DNA of 64,000 nucleotides. Origin: Caulobacter radicis (GTDB lineage: Bacteria; Pseudomonadota; Alphaproteobacteria; Caulobacterales; Caulobacteraceae). Positions 34,951 to 44,666 of the stretch are shown in pieces. The position numbers and the translations under genes are program-made. The stretch covers positions 124,001-188,000 of the forward strand of contig NZ_QDKO01000020.1 in NCBI RefSeq assembly GCF_003094615.1. The letters run 5' to 3'. Position 1 is the first letter of the stretch, and the number at the start of each line of letters is the position of its first letter. The notes below the pieces were generated by a model, which was given only the letters and a program-made list of their open reading frames with translations, did not search any database and was not told where the DNA came from.

Positions 34951-37305
34951 CTACCCCCGCGTCCGATCCACCGTCTCGACCGACGGGCAGGTGCGCAGCG
35001 CCGCCGAGATGTTGGTCAGGTGCTTGGCGTCGCGCACCTCGACGTCGATGTCGGTGTCGAAGAAGTCGCTCTGCCGATGGTGCATGCGCAGATTGACGAT
35101 GTTGCCGCCCGCCTCGCCGATGATCGTGCAGACCTGGCCCAGCACGCCCGGCGCATTGCCGATGGTGGCGTGCAGGCGGGCCAGCGAGACGGTGTCGCGC
35201 TCGGCCTCGGGCGTCCAGTTGAGGTCGCGCCAGAGATCCTCGCGGTCCTCGTATTCGGCCAGCTTCGGACAGTCGATGGTGTGGACGTCCAGGCCCCCGT
35301 CCTGCTCCTTGGCGCCGTCTTCGCGCAGGATGCCGACGATGCGGTCGCCCGGCACCGGGCTGCAGCAGTGGGCGAAGTGCAGCGAGACGCCGGGGGTCAG
35401 GCCGCCGCCGCGCACATAAAGCCGCGCGCCCTTGCCGCCCTCGATCTTGCGGCGGGCCGTGGCGGCCTCGCGATCGGCGTCGACCATGCCGGGGAACGCC
35501 GTCTCCAGCACCTGGCTGGGCGTCACGCGACCACGGCCGACGGCGTCGAACAGGGTCTCCTCGCTCTCCAGCGCGAAGCGTTCGAGGATCGGCCGCAGCG
35601 ACACGTCCTTGAGGTTCTTGCCGGCGCGCTCGAAGGTCTGCTCGACCGACACCCGGCCCAGGCGCAGGAACTCTTCCTTCTCGGTCTGGCGGATGTGACG
35701 GCGGATGGCCGAGCGCGCGCGCCCCGTCACCGTCAGCGAGCGCCAGTCAGGCGGCACCACCGGCTTGGAGCCGCGGATCACCTCGACCACGTCGCCGTTG
35801 GTCAGGATCGTGCGCAGGGGCTTCAGCTCGCCGTTGATCTTCACGCCGATGCAGGTGTCGCCGACGCTGGTGTGGACGGCGTAGGCGAAGTCGAGAGGCA
35901 TGGCCCCGCGCGGCAGGCTGACCAGCTTGCCCTTGGGGGTGAACACGAACACCTGGTCGAGGAACATCTCGAGCTTGGCGTGCTCGACCAGCTCTTCGCT
36001 GTCGCCGCCATGCTCGAGCACCTGCACCAGCTGGCGCAGGTTGGCCAGCGGGTCGCGGCCGCCGGCCGCTTCCATGCCTTCCAGGTCGAGCCCGTAGGAG
36101 GCGTCCTTGTAGCGGAAGTGGGCGGCCACGCCCTCTTCGTTGACCCGGTCCATGGCCTCGGTGCGGATCTGCATCTCGATACGCATGCCGCGCGGCCCCA
36201 CCACCGTGGTGTGCAGCGAGCGGTAGTTGTTGCGCTTGGGCGTCGAGATGAAGTCCTTGAAGCGGTCGGGCACGCTGGACCAGGCCCGGTGCACGACGCC
36301 CAGGGCGCGGTAGCAGTCCTCCTCGCTGTCGACGATCACGCGGAAGGCGTAGATGTCGGACATCTGCGAGAAGCCGATCGATTTGCGCTGCAATTTGCGC
36401 CAGATCGAGTAGGGCGACTTTTCCCGGCCGAAGACCCGGGCCGGCAGGTTGGCCGTCTCCAGACGGGCCATGATCTCTTGATTCACCAGGGTCACGGCCC
36501 CGCCCTGCTCGACACGCAGGGCGTCCAGGCGCCGGACGATGGCGTCGCGGGCGACCGGATTGGTGTGCTGGAAGGACAGTTCCTCCAGCTCGGTGCAGAT
36601 GCGATGGCAGCCGATGTTCCGAGCCAGCGGCGCGTAGATGTCGCGCGTCTCGCGGGCGATGCGCTCGCGCTTGGCCTGGTTCTTGATGAAGTGCAGCGTC
36701 CGCATGTTGTGCAGACGGTCGGCCAGCTTGACCAGCAGGACGCGGACGTCCTTGGAGATGGCCAGGATGAACTTGCGCAGGTTCTCGGCCTGGCGGGTGT
36801 GCTCGGCCTGAAGCTCCAGCTTCGAGAGCTTGGTGACGCCCTCGACCAGCTCGGCGATCTCCTCGCCAAACAGCTTGCCGATCTCCTCCTTGGTGACCGG
36901 CGTGTCCTCGATGACGTCGTGCAGCAGCGCCGTGACGATGGTCGCGGTGTCCAGCCGGTACTCGGTGAGGATGCCCGCCACCTCGATCGGGTGGGCGTAG
37001 TAGGGGTCGCCGCTGGCGCGCGTCTGGCTGCCGTGCATGCGCATGGCGAAGACGTAGGCGCGGTTGAGCAAGGCCTCGTCGGCCGTCGGGTCGTAGGCGT
37101 GGACCCGCTCGATCAGCTCGTACTGGCGAAGGAACTTGCGCGGCTTGGGAGCCGGCGGAGCCTCGGGCGCCGGTTGGGCCTGGGGCTCAGATGAAGACGC
37201 GCCCGATTCCCCCCCAGGCGAAGGAGAGGATTCGGGCGCGCGTTCGGACGGAGCGGCGGCGAACGCCGCTTCGATAGCTAGAGGGTCTGCGCCGTCGGGG
37301 CTCAG
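34951..37305 (-). CDS. rel: Bifunctional (p)ppGpp synthetase/hydrolase (RSH)
   Basis: A long RelA/SpoT homologue. It has an HD hydrolase ([25 protein letters not shown]), a synthetase with R-F-K-D ([19 protein letters not shown]), indicating the bifunctional type, then TGS ([20 protein letters not shown]) and a C-terminal ACT domain ([20 protein letters not shown]). No ATG, GTG or TTG lies between TTG 37071 and the rpoZ end, yet conserved sequence ([20 protein letters not shown]) is encoded upstream of that TTG. The likely start is CTG 37305, overlapping the rpoZ TGA as CTGA, with AGGAGG seven bases before; this gives 784 residues. It controls the stringent response. Start confidence is moderate; gene identity is certain. 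Confidence 0.9.
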   Translation of the reverse strand: MSPDGADPLAIEAAFAAAPSERAPESSPSPGGESGASSSEPQAQPAPEAPPAPKPRKFLRQYELIERVHAYDPTADEALLNRAYVFAMRMHGSQTRASGDPYYAHPIEVAGILTEYRLDTATIVTALLHDVIEDTPVTKEEIGKLFGEEIAELVEGVTKLSKLELQAEHTRQAENLRKFILAISKDVRVLLVKLADRLHNMRTLHFIKNQAKRERIARETRDIYAPLARNIGCHRICTELEELSFQHTNPVARDAIVRRLDALRVEQGGAVTLVNQEIMARLETANLPARVFGREKSPYSIWRKLQRKSIGFSQMSDIYAFRVIVDSEEDCYRALGVVHRAWSSVPDRFKDFISTPKRNNYRSLHTTVVGPRGMRIEMQIRTEAMDRVNEEGVAAHFRYKDASYGLDLEGMEAAGGRDPLANLRQLVQVLEHGGDSEELVEHAKLEMFLDQVFVFTPKGKLVSLPRGAMPLDFAYAVHTSVGDTCIGVKINGELKPLRTILTNGDVVEVIRGSKPVVPPDWRSLTVTGRARSAIRRHIRQTEKEEFLRLGRVSVEQTFERAGKNLKDVSLRPILERFALESEETLFDAVGRGRVTPSQVLETAFPGMVDADREAATARRKIEGGKGARLYVRGGGLTPGVSLHFAHCCSPVPGDRIVGILREDGAKEQDGGLDVHTIDCPKLAEYEDREDLWRDLNWTPEAERDTVSLARLHATIGNAPGVLGQVCTIIGEAGGNIVNLRMHHRQSDFFDTDIDVEVRDAKHLTNISAALRTCPSVETVDRTRG

Positions 37306-37661
37306 TACCGCTCCTCCTGACCACCGTCGCGGTCGCTTTGCAGCGCGCGAACGAGTTCCAGTTCGCTCATCTGCATGTGGGTCGGATCGGCCAGCAGGGC
37401 GAGGGTTTCAGCCTCTTCCTCGGCTTCCGAGTGCTCGTCGACGCGCTGCAGCGTGGTGATCAGGTGCTCCTTGAGCCCCTCGTGATCGATCACGTCGTCA
37501 GCGATCTCGCGCAGGGCGACGACCGGGTTCTTGTCGTTGTCGCGGTCGACCATCAGGGCCGCGCCGGCCGAGATGCCGCGAGCGCGGTGCGCCGACAGCA
37601 GGACGAGCGCGAAGCGGTTCGGAACCTTCTCGACGCAATCTTCGACGGTGACGCGGGCCAT
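37302..37661 (-). CDS. rpoZ: RNA polymerase omega subunit
   Basis: A 119-residue omega subunit beginning [21 protein letters not shown], with [31 protein letters not shown], the standard omega core; the acidic C-terminal extension ([17 protein letters not shown]) is common in alphaproteobacteria. It assists RNA polymerase assembly and is part of the ppGpp site. It is the first gene of an rpoZ-rel operon and provides the Shine-Dalgarno sequence for rel in its last codons. Confidence 0.93.
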   Translation of the reverse strand: MARVTVEDCVEKVPNRFALVLLSAHRARGISAGAALMVDRDNDKNPVVALREIADDVIDHEGLKEHLITTLQRVDEHSEAEEEAETLALLADPTHMQMSELELVRALQSDRDGGQEERY

Positions 37662-37866
37662 GAATTCCTCGGTCTGAGCGTTGGCTCTTGCAAAATAGGG
37701 CTCCGTGCGGCGTCACGCAACGCCGCTTCGGTTGTCACCCAGCTTTCGCGAGGCGGCGTGTATGCCTTCTCCAGGAGGCAAAGTCCAGTCGGAACAAGGG
37801 AAAGGCTTGGTTCGGCGAACGGGCCTTACACCACCCTTCCGTAAAATCCCCGCCTTCGCGGGGATT
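37662..37866. other. Intergenic region, rpoZ promoter and folK tail hairpin
   Basis: This gap between the folK stop and the rpoZ start should carry the rpoZ-rel promoter. Besides the palindrome at its left-hand end in gene order (37839-37872) it contains a small hairpin GCGGCGT/CACGCA/ACGCCGC near 37710. I see no further gene. Confidence 0.4.
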
Positions 37867-37872
37867 TTACGG
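37839..37872. repeat. Perfect palindrome supplying the folK stop codon
   Basis: CCGTAAAATCCCCGC (37839-37853) and its exact complement GCGGGGATTTTACGG (37858-37872) flank a CTTC loop, with an outer CCACCC/GGGTGG arm. The folK stop TAA (37867-37869) lies inside it. It may serve as folK terminator: on the minus strand the hairpin has a short A/T tract within the stem but no trailing T run. Confidence 0.6.
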
Positions 37873-38352
37873 GTGGTGGGGCTTTGCATCCGCCCCCACG
37901 CTGGCGCTGGCCGCCAGCGCCGCGGCGCTCTCCCCGAGCAGCGGATGGGCCCAGTCCGGCGCCACTTCGGCCAGCGGCCCCATGACGAACAGGCGCTCGT
38001 GGGCCCGAGGATGAGGCAGGACGAGGTTTCCGTCCGTCACCGTCCGCCCATGGGCGATCAGGTCCAGATCGAGGGTGCGGGCGGCGTTGCGCTCGGACCT
38101 GGCCCGTCCGAACTCGGCCTCGATGCGATGCAGGGCCGCCAGCGTCTCGGCAGGCGAAAGGTCGGTCTCCACCAGCGCGACGCCGTTCAGGTAGGCCGGC
38201 CCCGCGGGATCGGGCCAGGCGGCCGAGGTCCACCAGCCCGAGCGGGCGACCACCGCCAGCCCCTCGCCCGCCAGCGCCGCCACGGCCGCCTCCAACAGAG
38301 CCTCGCGACTCGTGTAGGCTCCCGGCAGATTACAGCCCAGGGCGACGACCAC
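37867..38352 (-). CDS. folK: HPPK, 6-hydroxymethyl-7,8-dihydropterin pyrophosphokinase
   Basis: A 161-residue HPPK of the folate pathway. It begins with VVALGCNLPG and includes SGWWTSAAWPDPAGPAYLNG (pterin pocket), ALHRIEAEFGRARSERNAAR and DLDLIAHG, DGNLVLPHPRAHERLFV, which carry the ATP and magnesium ligands. GTG 38352 gives a normal length; TTG 38391 would add 13 residues. It is divergent from the NYN gene, leaving very little space for two promoters if TTG is used. Its last codons (KPHHP) and stop lie in a palindrome. Confidence 0.88.
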   Translation of the reverse strand: MVVALGCNLPGAYTSREALLEAAVAALAGEGLAVVARSGWWTSAAWPDPAGPAYLNGVALVETDLSPAETLAALHRIEAEFGRARSERNAARTLDLDLIAHGRTVTDGNLVLPHPRAHERLFVMGPLAEVAPDWAHPLLGESAAALAASASVGADAKPHHP

Positions 38353-38403
38353 GGCCGCGTCCCGACCATTTTTATCCAGCCGATTTTTCAAGGAATTTGA
38401 TCC

Positions 38404-39006
38404 GTGACCTTCTATCCGACCGAGCGGCTGGCGCTTTTCATCGACGGCGCCAACCTCTATTCCGCCGCCAAGGCGCTGGGCTTCGACATCGACTATCGAA
38501 AGCTCCTCGACGAGTTCAAGAAGCGCGGCCTGCTCGTGCGCGCCTACTACTACACCGCCATCGCCGAGAACGACGACTACTCGCCGATCCGTCCGCTGGT
38601 GGACTGGCTGGACTACAACGGCTTCACCCTGGTGACCAAGCCGGCGCGCGAATACACCGACAGCCAGGGCCGCAAGCGCTGGCGCGGCGACATGGACATC
38701 GAGATCGCGGTCGACATGCTGCAGATGGCCGACACTGTCGACCATCTGGTGCTGTTCTCGGGCGACGGCGACTTCCGCGCCCTGGTCGAGGCCGTGCAGC
38801 GCAAGGGTCGCCGCGTCACCGTCGTCTCGACCATGAAGAGCCAGCCGCCGATGACCAGCGACGACCTGCGCCGCCAGGCCGACAACTTCGTCGACCTCAA
38901 CGACCTGGGAAACATCATCGGCCGCCCGCAACGCGCGCCGCAACAGCGCTACACCTCGGCCGACCAGCGCACCCCGGCCGAGCGCGAAGCCGAAGACGAA
39001 TACTAA
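38404..39006 (+). CDS. NYN-domain (LabA/DUF88-type, PIN-like) protein
   Basis: A 200-residue protein with the PIN-like NYN fold. Acidic metal-site residues are visible in ALFIDGANLYSAA (Asp14), RGDMDIEIAVDML and VLFSGDGDFRALVEAV. The family includes RNases and proteins of unknown function such as LabA. GTG 38404 follows AAGGA at nine bases. It ends with a Gln/Arg-rich tail (QRAPQQRYTSADQR). A family-5 uracil-DNA glycosylase gene follows 11 bases later, so the two form a probable operon; whether the NYN protein acts on RNA or DNA is unknown. Confidence 0.85.
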   Translation: MTFYPTERLALFIDGANLYSAAKALGFDIDYRKLLDEFKKRGLLVRAYYYTAIAENDDYSPIRPLVDWLDYNGFTLVTKPAREYTDSQGRKRWRGDMDIEIAVDMLQMADTVDHLVLFSGDGDFRALVEAVQRKGRRVTVVSTMKSQPPMTSDDLRRQADNFVDLNDLGNIIGRPQRAPQQRYTSADQRTPAEREAEDEY

Positions 39007-39017
39007 GGGCCGACGAC

Positions 39018-39692
39018 ATGCAGCATTCCAACATCGCCGGCGAGGTCGTCCCCTCCCCGGCCGAGCCGCCGCGCGACTGCCCGCTGTGCCCGCGCCTGGT
39101 GGCCTATCGCCGCGAGAACCAGGACCTCTATCCCGACTATTTCAACGGGCCCGCGCCGTCGTTCGGCGACAAGGACGCCCGCCTGCTGGTCGTGGGCCTG
39201 GCCCCCGGCCGCAAGGGCGCCAACCGCACCGGCCGCCCTTTCACCGGCGACTACGCCGGCACCCTGCTCTATGAGACGCTGATCAAGTACGGCTTCGCCA
39301 CGGGCAGGTTCGAGGCCCGCATCGACGACTCCCTGCAACTGGTCGGCAGCGCGGTGACCAACGCCGTGCGCTGCGCCCCACCCGGCAACAAGCCCGAGAC
39401 CAGCGAGGAGAACACCTGCCGCCCGTTCCTGAAGGCGCGGCTGGACATGTTCCCCAACCTCAAGGCCATCGTCACCCTGGGCGACGTCTCGCGCCGCAAT
39501 GTGCTCAAGACCCTGGGCCTGAAGGCCTCGGCCGGCATTCCCGGCCACGGCTCGGAGTTCCAGGCCGGTCCCTACCGCATCTTCAACAGCTATCACTGCT
39601 CGCGCCTCAACACGAACACCGGGCGGCTGACGACGCCGATGTTCGAGGAACTGTTCGCGCGAGTGCGGGCCTATGTGGACGCGGCGGACTGA
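39018..39692 (+). CDS. Uracil-DNA glycosylase, family 5 (UDGb-like)
   Basis: A 224-residue Fe-S cluster UDG. N-terminal CPLCPRL and later Cys residues (VRCAPPGNKP ... EENTC) match the cluster ligands. The motif A loop GLAPGRKGANRTGRPFTGDYAG split here is the UDGb form, lacking the usual acidic residue, and the C-terminal motif NSYHCSRLNTNTGRLT contains the conserved His. Family 5 enzymes remove uracil, hypoxanthine and ethenocytosine from DNA. ATG 39018 lies 11 bases after the NYN stop. Confidence 0.9.
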   Translation: MQHSNIAGEVVPSPAEPPRDCPLCPRLVAYRRENQDLYPDYFNGPAPSFGDKDARLLVVGLAPGRKGANRTGRPFTGDYAGTLLYETLIKYGFATGRFEARIDDSLQLVGSAVTNAVRCAPPGNKPETSEENTCRPFLKARLDMFPNLKAIVTLGDVSRRNVLKTLGLKASAGIPGHGSEFQAGPYRIFNSYHCSRLNTNTGRLTTPMFEELFARVRAYVDAAD

Positions 39693-39778
39693 GACGCCGC
39701 GCCCCACCTTGTAACCGCCTCCCCTCGCCCCTGTGGCGAGGGCCCAGGGAGGCGAATGAAAGAAAGCCGAGGCGGGTT

Positions 39779-40624
39779 TTACCGCTTCCCCAGCCAACCG
39801 TTGTCGGCCAGCCAGTCGCGCAGCCGCTCCGGCCAGACCTTGATCGCGGCCTTTTCCGTGCGGAAGCCCATGTTGAAGGCGTGGCCGCCGCTCTGGAACA
39901 GGTGGAACTCGACCGGGACCTTGGCGGCGCGGAACTTCGCGAGCAGCTCCACCGGCGGGGCCGAGCAGCACTCGTCGTCGTCGGCCGCCAGGATGAAGGC
40001 CGGCGGCGCATCCGCCGGGATCTTGTCGGGAATGCCCGTCGGGCCGGGATAGATCAGCACCTGGAAGTCCGGCCGGCCGCTGACCCGGTCGACAGCGTCG
40101 ACCTTGGGATCCCTGGCGGTCGAGCCGTAGACCGCCAGGTCGACGACCTCGCCGCCGCCGGAAAAGCCCATCAGGCCGATCTTCTTGGGGTCCACGCCGA
40201 ACTCGGCGGCGCGCGAGCGGACGACGCGAACGGCCCGCACCGCGTCCTGGCGAGCATGGTCGATCGTGTAGGGCGAGCGCTCCTCCTGGCTGAGGCGGTA
40301 CTTCAGCACGAACACCGCCACGCCCATGGGGTTGAGCACCTTGGCGACGTCGGTCCCCTCCGGGTGGATGACCAGCATCTTGTGGCCGCCGCCCGGCAGC
40401 ACGATCACCGCTGCGCCCGTGGCCTTGTCGGCCGGCGGCAGGTAGGCGATCACCGACGGATCGTTGATCGACTTGGCCCAGTATTCGGCCGACTGCTCGG
40501 GGATGGCCTTGCGAGCCTCGAAGCCCGGCGCGCCGTTGGGCCACAGGGCCACGCGCTGCTGGGCCTGGGCCAGCGCGGGCAGGGTCAGGGCGGCGGCAAG
40601 AACGAGGGCAAGCCTACGGGTCAT
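39779..40624 (-). CDS. Exported alpha/beta hydrolase, acetylxylan-esterase-like
   Basis: A 281-residue exported esterase. Signal peptide to about residue 21 (LPALAQAQ). The oxyanion segment VIVLPGGGHKML, nucleophile G-F-S-G-G (LMGFSGGGEVV), Asp in LAADDDECC and His in SGGHAFNMGF form the triad in the arrangement of BD-FAE/acetyl-xylan esterases. It probably deacetylates a plant-derived oligosaccharide in the periplasm (inference). It is the last gene on the minus strand after SMP-30 and GFOR-like genes, but a 105-bp palindrome and about 120 bp separate it from them. Confidence 0.85.
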   Translation of the reverse strand: MTRRLALVLAAALTLPALAQAQQRVALWPNGAPGFEARKAIPEQSAEYWAKSINDPSVIAYLPPADKATGAAVIVLPGGGHKMLVIHPEGTDVAKVLNPMGVAVFVLKYRLSQEERSPYTIDHARQDAVRAVRVVRSRAAEFGVDPKKIGLMGFSGGGEVVDLAVYGSTARDPKVDAVDRVSGRPDFQVLIYPGPTGIPDKIPADAPPAFILAADDDECCSAPPVELLAKFRAAKVPVEFHLFQSGGHAFNMGFRTEKAAIKVWPERLRDWLADNGWLGKR

Positions 40625-40651
40625 AGCGTTTCCGTTCTGCTGTTGTCGTTG

Positions 40652-40756
40652 TGCGTCCTGCGAGGCCCGCTACGCGGGCGCCTCAGGATGAGGAAATCAG
40701 AGCAACTATCGTCCTCATCCTGAGGTGCGAGCCGCAGGCAAGCCTCGAAGGACGCA
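40652..40756. repeat. Large palindromic repeat (CCTCATCCTGAGG family)
   Basis: Outer arms TGCGTCCTGCGAGGC (40652-40666) and GCCTCGAAGGACGCA (40742-40756) enclose CCTCAGGATGAGGA (40681-40694) / TCCTCATCCTGAGG (40712-40725) and two short GC stems. Repeats with the core TCCTCATCCTGAGG are common between genes in alphaproteobacteria. Confidence 0.8.
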
Positions 40757-40762
40757 AAGCCT

Positions 40763-41866
40763 CTAGAGCTTCACCGTCCGCCCCTCGCGGGCGGCCTGGT
40801 AGATGGCCTCGATGATCCGCAGGTCCTTCAGCCCTTCCTCGCCCGGCACGATCGGGTCGCGGCCGGTGAGGATGCACTCCGACAGGTGGTCGAGCTGGCC
40901 AGCGAACTGGCTCTTCTTTACCGCCGGCGGCGTGCGGGGCTTGGCCTGGCCGTCGAGATTGGCCCGCATCGCCTGGCCGCCATAGCTGGTGGCCGGATCG
41001 ATCTCGACCCAGCCCTTGGGGCCGGACACGCGGTAGCGGTTGCAGTTGGCGCTGTAGGTCGAGACGCAGTTTGCCGTCGCCCCCGACGGGAACAGCAGCT
41101 GGAAATTGATGGTGTCCTCGACCTCGGCGAACACCGGGTTGGAGCGATCGGTCGACTCCATGGCGTTGACCGCGATCGGCTCCTCGCCGGTCAGGTAGCG
41201 CGCGGCGTTGAGGCTGTAGATGCCGATGTCCATCAGGCTGCCTCCGCCCGACAGCGCCTTCTTCACCCGCCACATGTTCGGATCGCTGGCGGTCCAGCCG
41301 TGGTCGGCGACGATGGTGGCCACCGGCCCCAGCGCCCCGCCCCGCGCCAGGGCGATGGCGTCCAGGTTGTGCGGCTCGAAGCGGCTGCGATAGCCGATCA
41401 TCAGCTTGCGCTTCGCGGCCTTGCAGGCGGCGATCATCGCCTCGCCGTCGGCGACCGAAGTCGCCATCGGCTTTTCGCACATCACGTGCTTGCCCGCGCG
41501 GGCCGCCCGCTCGGTGAAGGTGCGGTGCAGGCTGTTGGGCGTGACCACATAGACGATGTCGACGGTCGGATCGTCGATGATCCTGTCGAAGGTGTCGTAG
41601 GAATAGCGGCTCTTTTCCGGGATCCCGTATTGGGCGCCATACTTGGCCAGCTTCTCGGGCGTGCCGCTGACCAGGGCGGTCAGCTTGGAGTGCTCGCATT
41701 CGGAAAAGCGCGGCATGATGATCTGGGTGGCGTAGTAGCCCAGACCCAGCATCGCGTAGCCGAGCTTGCGGCCTTCGGCCTTGGCCTGGGCCAGCGCGGC
41801 CGCTGGGGCCGTGGCGGCCATGGCGCCGGCCGCGAGGCCGGCCTGCATGAACGTGCGCTTGTTCAT
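40763..41866 (-). CDS. Gfo/Idh/MocA oxidoreductase, glucose-fructose oxidoreductase-like
   Basis: A 367-residue NAD(P)-dependent oxidoreductase with an export signal (NKRTFMQAGLAAGAMAATAP, Tat-like). The Rossmann segment AMLGLGYYATQIIMPRF, the catalytic-lysine motif CEKPMATSVADGEAMIAA, GYRSRFEPHN, GGGSLMDIGIYSLNAARYL and SQFAGQLDHL follow Zymomonas GFOR closely as I remember it. GFOR keeps NADP bound and oxidises glucose to gluconolactone while reducing fructose to sorbitol in the periplasm. It lies 23 bases after an SMP-30 lactonase gene, a natural partner for gluconolactone hydrolysis. The stop lies at the edge of a palindromic repeat. Confidence 0.87.
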   Translation of the reverse strand: MNKRTFMQAGLAAGAMAATAPAAALAQAKAEGRKLGYAMLGLGYYATQIIMPRFSECEHSKLTALVSGTPEKLAKYGAQYGIPEKSRYSYDTFDRIIDDPTVDIVYVVTPNSLHRTFTERAARAGKHVMCEKPMATSVADGEAMIAACKAAKRKLMIGYRSRFEPHNLDAIALARGGALGPVATIVADHGWTASDPNMWRVKKALSGGGSLMDIGIYSLNAARYLTGEEPIAVNAMESTDRSNPVFAEVEDTINFQLLFPSGATANCVSTYSANCNRYRVSGPKGWVEIDPATSYGGQAMRANLDGQAKPRTPPAVKKSQFAGQLDHLSECILTGRDPIVPGEEGLKDLRIIEAIYQAAREGRTVKL

Positions 41867-41889
41867 CACCCTCGCCTCTCCCTGTCCTG

Positions 41890-42924
41890 CTACCAGACCA
41901 GTCCGGTCGTCTTCAGCCGCACCCCCGCCAGGGTCTTGTCGGCGGTCAGGAACAGCGTCTTGCCGTCCTCGCCGAAAGCGCAGTTGGCGATCGGACCGCC
42001 CGTCTCGATGACGCCGATCAGCTCGCCCGCAGGGGTGATCACCAGCACGCCGCCCGGGCCGGTGGCGTAGAGCCGCCCCTCGGTGTCCAGGCACATGCCG
42101 TCGGGCAGGCCAGGACCGCCGGCCTTGTGCAGGGCGGCCGCGTCGAAGAACACCTTGCGCGAGGTCGGCAGGCCGTCCGCGCCCAGGTCATAGGCCATGA
42201 TCACCGGCCCGCTCGGATCGGAGACCGCCACGTACAAGTGCTTCTCGTCGGGGCTCAGGGCCACGCCGTTGGGGAAGGTCAGTTTGTCGTCGACCACCGC
42301 CAGCGAGCCGTCGGCGGCCAGCAGATAGACGCCGTTGAAGGCCAGTTCCTTGACCGGCGAGGCGTCCAGGCCCTCCAGGCCGTACGGCGGGTCGGTGAAG
42401 TAGATCGCGCCCGACCTGGCGACGGCCAGGTCGTTGGGGCTGTTGAAGCGCTTGCCCTGGTAGCGGTCGACGACGACCGAGCGGGCCTTGGTCTTCAAAT
42501 CGAGTTTCGTGATCGCCCGATAGCCGTGATTGCAGACCAGCAGGTCGCCCTTGGCGTCCAGGGCCATGCCGTTCGAGCCCGGCTCGCGAAAGACCTTGGT
42601 CGGCGGGCCGTCGTAGCCGGAGGGCGAAAGGAAGACGCTTTTGCCGTCCTTCTGGCTCCAGCGGTACATGATGTTGGCCGGCACGTCGGAGAAGACCAGG
42701 TACTGGCCGTTCTTCACCCACACCGGCCCTTCCGACCAGGTAAAGCCGTCGGCCAGCTTCTCGATCTTGGCGTCGGGGGCGATCACCGCGTCCAGCGCGG
42801 GCGACAGGCGGCGGATTGAGCCCAGGGTCTGGATGGCGGCTTGAGCGGACATGGAAAGGCCTCCGGCGGCAATGGCGGCGCCGGCTCCCAGAGCCAGCGT
42901 GACGGTGCGGCGCGTCGCGGTCAT
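41890..42924 (-). CDS. SMP-30/gluconolactonase, exported
   Basis: A 344-residue beta-propeller lactonase. The N-terminus TATRRTVTLALGAGAAIAAGG is a Tat-type signal. Propeller motifs include FTWSEGPVWVKNGQYLVFSD (metal-binding Glu), NSPNDLAVARSGAIYFTDPPYGL (Asn and Asp ligands) and LPDGMCLDTEGRLYATG. It should hydrolyse an aldonolactone, probably the product of the neighbouring GFOR-like enzyme, in the periplasm (inference). A TATGACA-GCGA-TGTCATA dyad lies 30 bases upstream. Confidence 0.87.
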   Translation of the reverse strand: MTATRRTVTLALGAGAAIAAGGLSMSAQAAIQTLGSIRRLSPALDAVIAPDAKIEKLADGFTWSEGPVWVKNGQYLVFSDVPANIMYRWSQKDGKSVFLSPSGYDGPPTKVFREPGSNGMALDAKGDLLVCNHGYRAITKLDLKTKARSVVVDRYQGKRFNSPNDLAVARSGAIYFTDPPYGLEGLDASPVKELAFNGVYLLAADGSLAVVDDKLTFPNGVALSPDEKHLYVAVSDPSGPVIMAYDLGADGLPTSRKVFFDAAALHKAGGPGLPDGMCLDTEGRLYATGPGGVLVITPAGELIGVIETGGPIANCAFGEDGKTLFLTADKTLAGVRLKTTGLVW

Positions 42925-42953
42925 GCGTTGAGGCCTCGCTTGTGGTTCTTGCT

Positions 42954-42971
42954 TATGACAGCGATGTCATA
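42954..42971. promoter_or_regulatory. TATGACAGCGATGTCATA dyad, candidate repressor operator
   Basis: A perfect inverted repeat (TATGACA-GCGA-TGTCATA) lies 30 bases before the SMP-30 start. Its form, TGACA-N4-TGTCA with a central CG, resembles operators of LacI-family sugar repressors. No LacI gene is in the window. It is well placed to control the SMP-30/GFOR pair; the glpK stop is about 60 bases away on the other side. Confidence 0.5.
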
Positions 42972-43029
42972 GCAATGCCCGCCCAGGTTGGCGAGACGTC
43001 TTCGGCGACGTGCAACGCGATTTGAGATT

Positions 43030-44523
<1,494 letters not shown>

Positions 44524-44666
44524 ACGCGTTTCCTCTTTCACATCCCCGGATTCACCTGCGACAGAGCGCCGCTAGTCTCCGGGTTCCGTGGCTTGACCTG
44601 TTTAAGCATGTTTTCATCTGGGAACACCAAGGTAGCCAAAGTCTCGTTTGGCGCCCGAGGAGGGTC

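Noticed and set aside
34951..37071. rel beginning at TTG 37071
   Set aside because: It would remove conserved-looking N-terminal residues before the hydrolase domain and has no ribosome binding site; CTG 37305 fits better.
37785..37823. LexA-like GAAC units upstream of rpoZ
   Set aside because: The spacing between the GAAC units is wrong and their orientation does not give GTTC-N7-GTTC.
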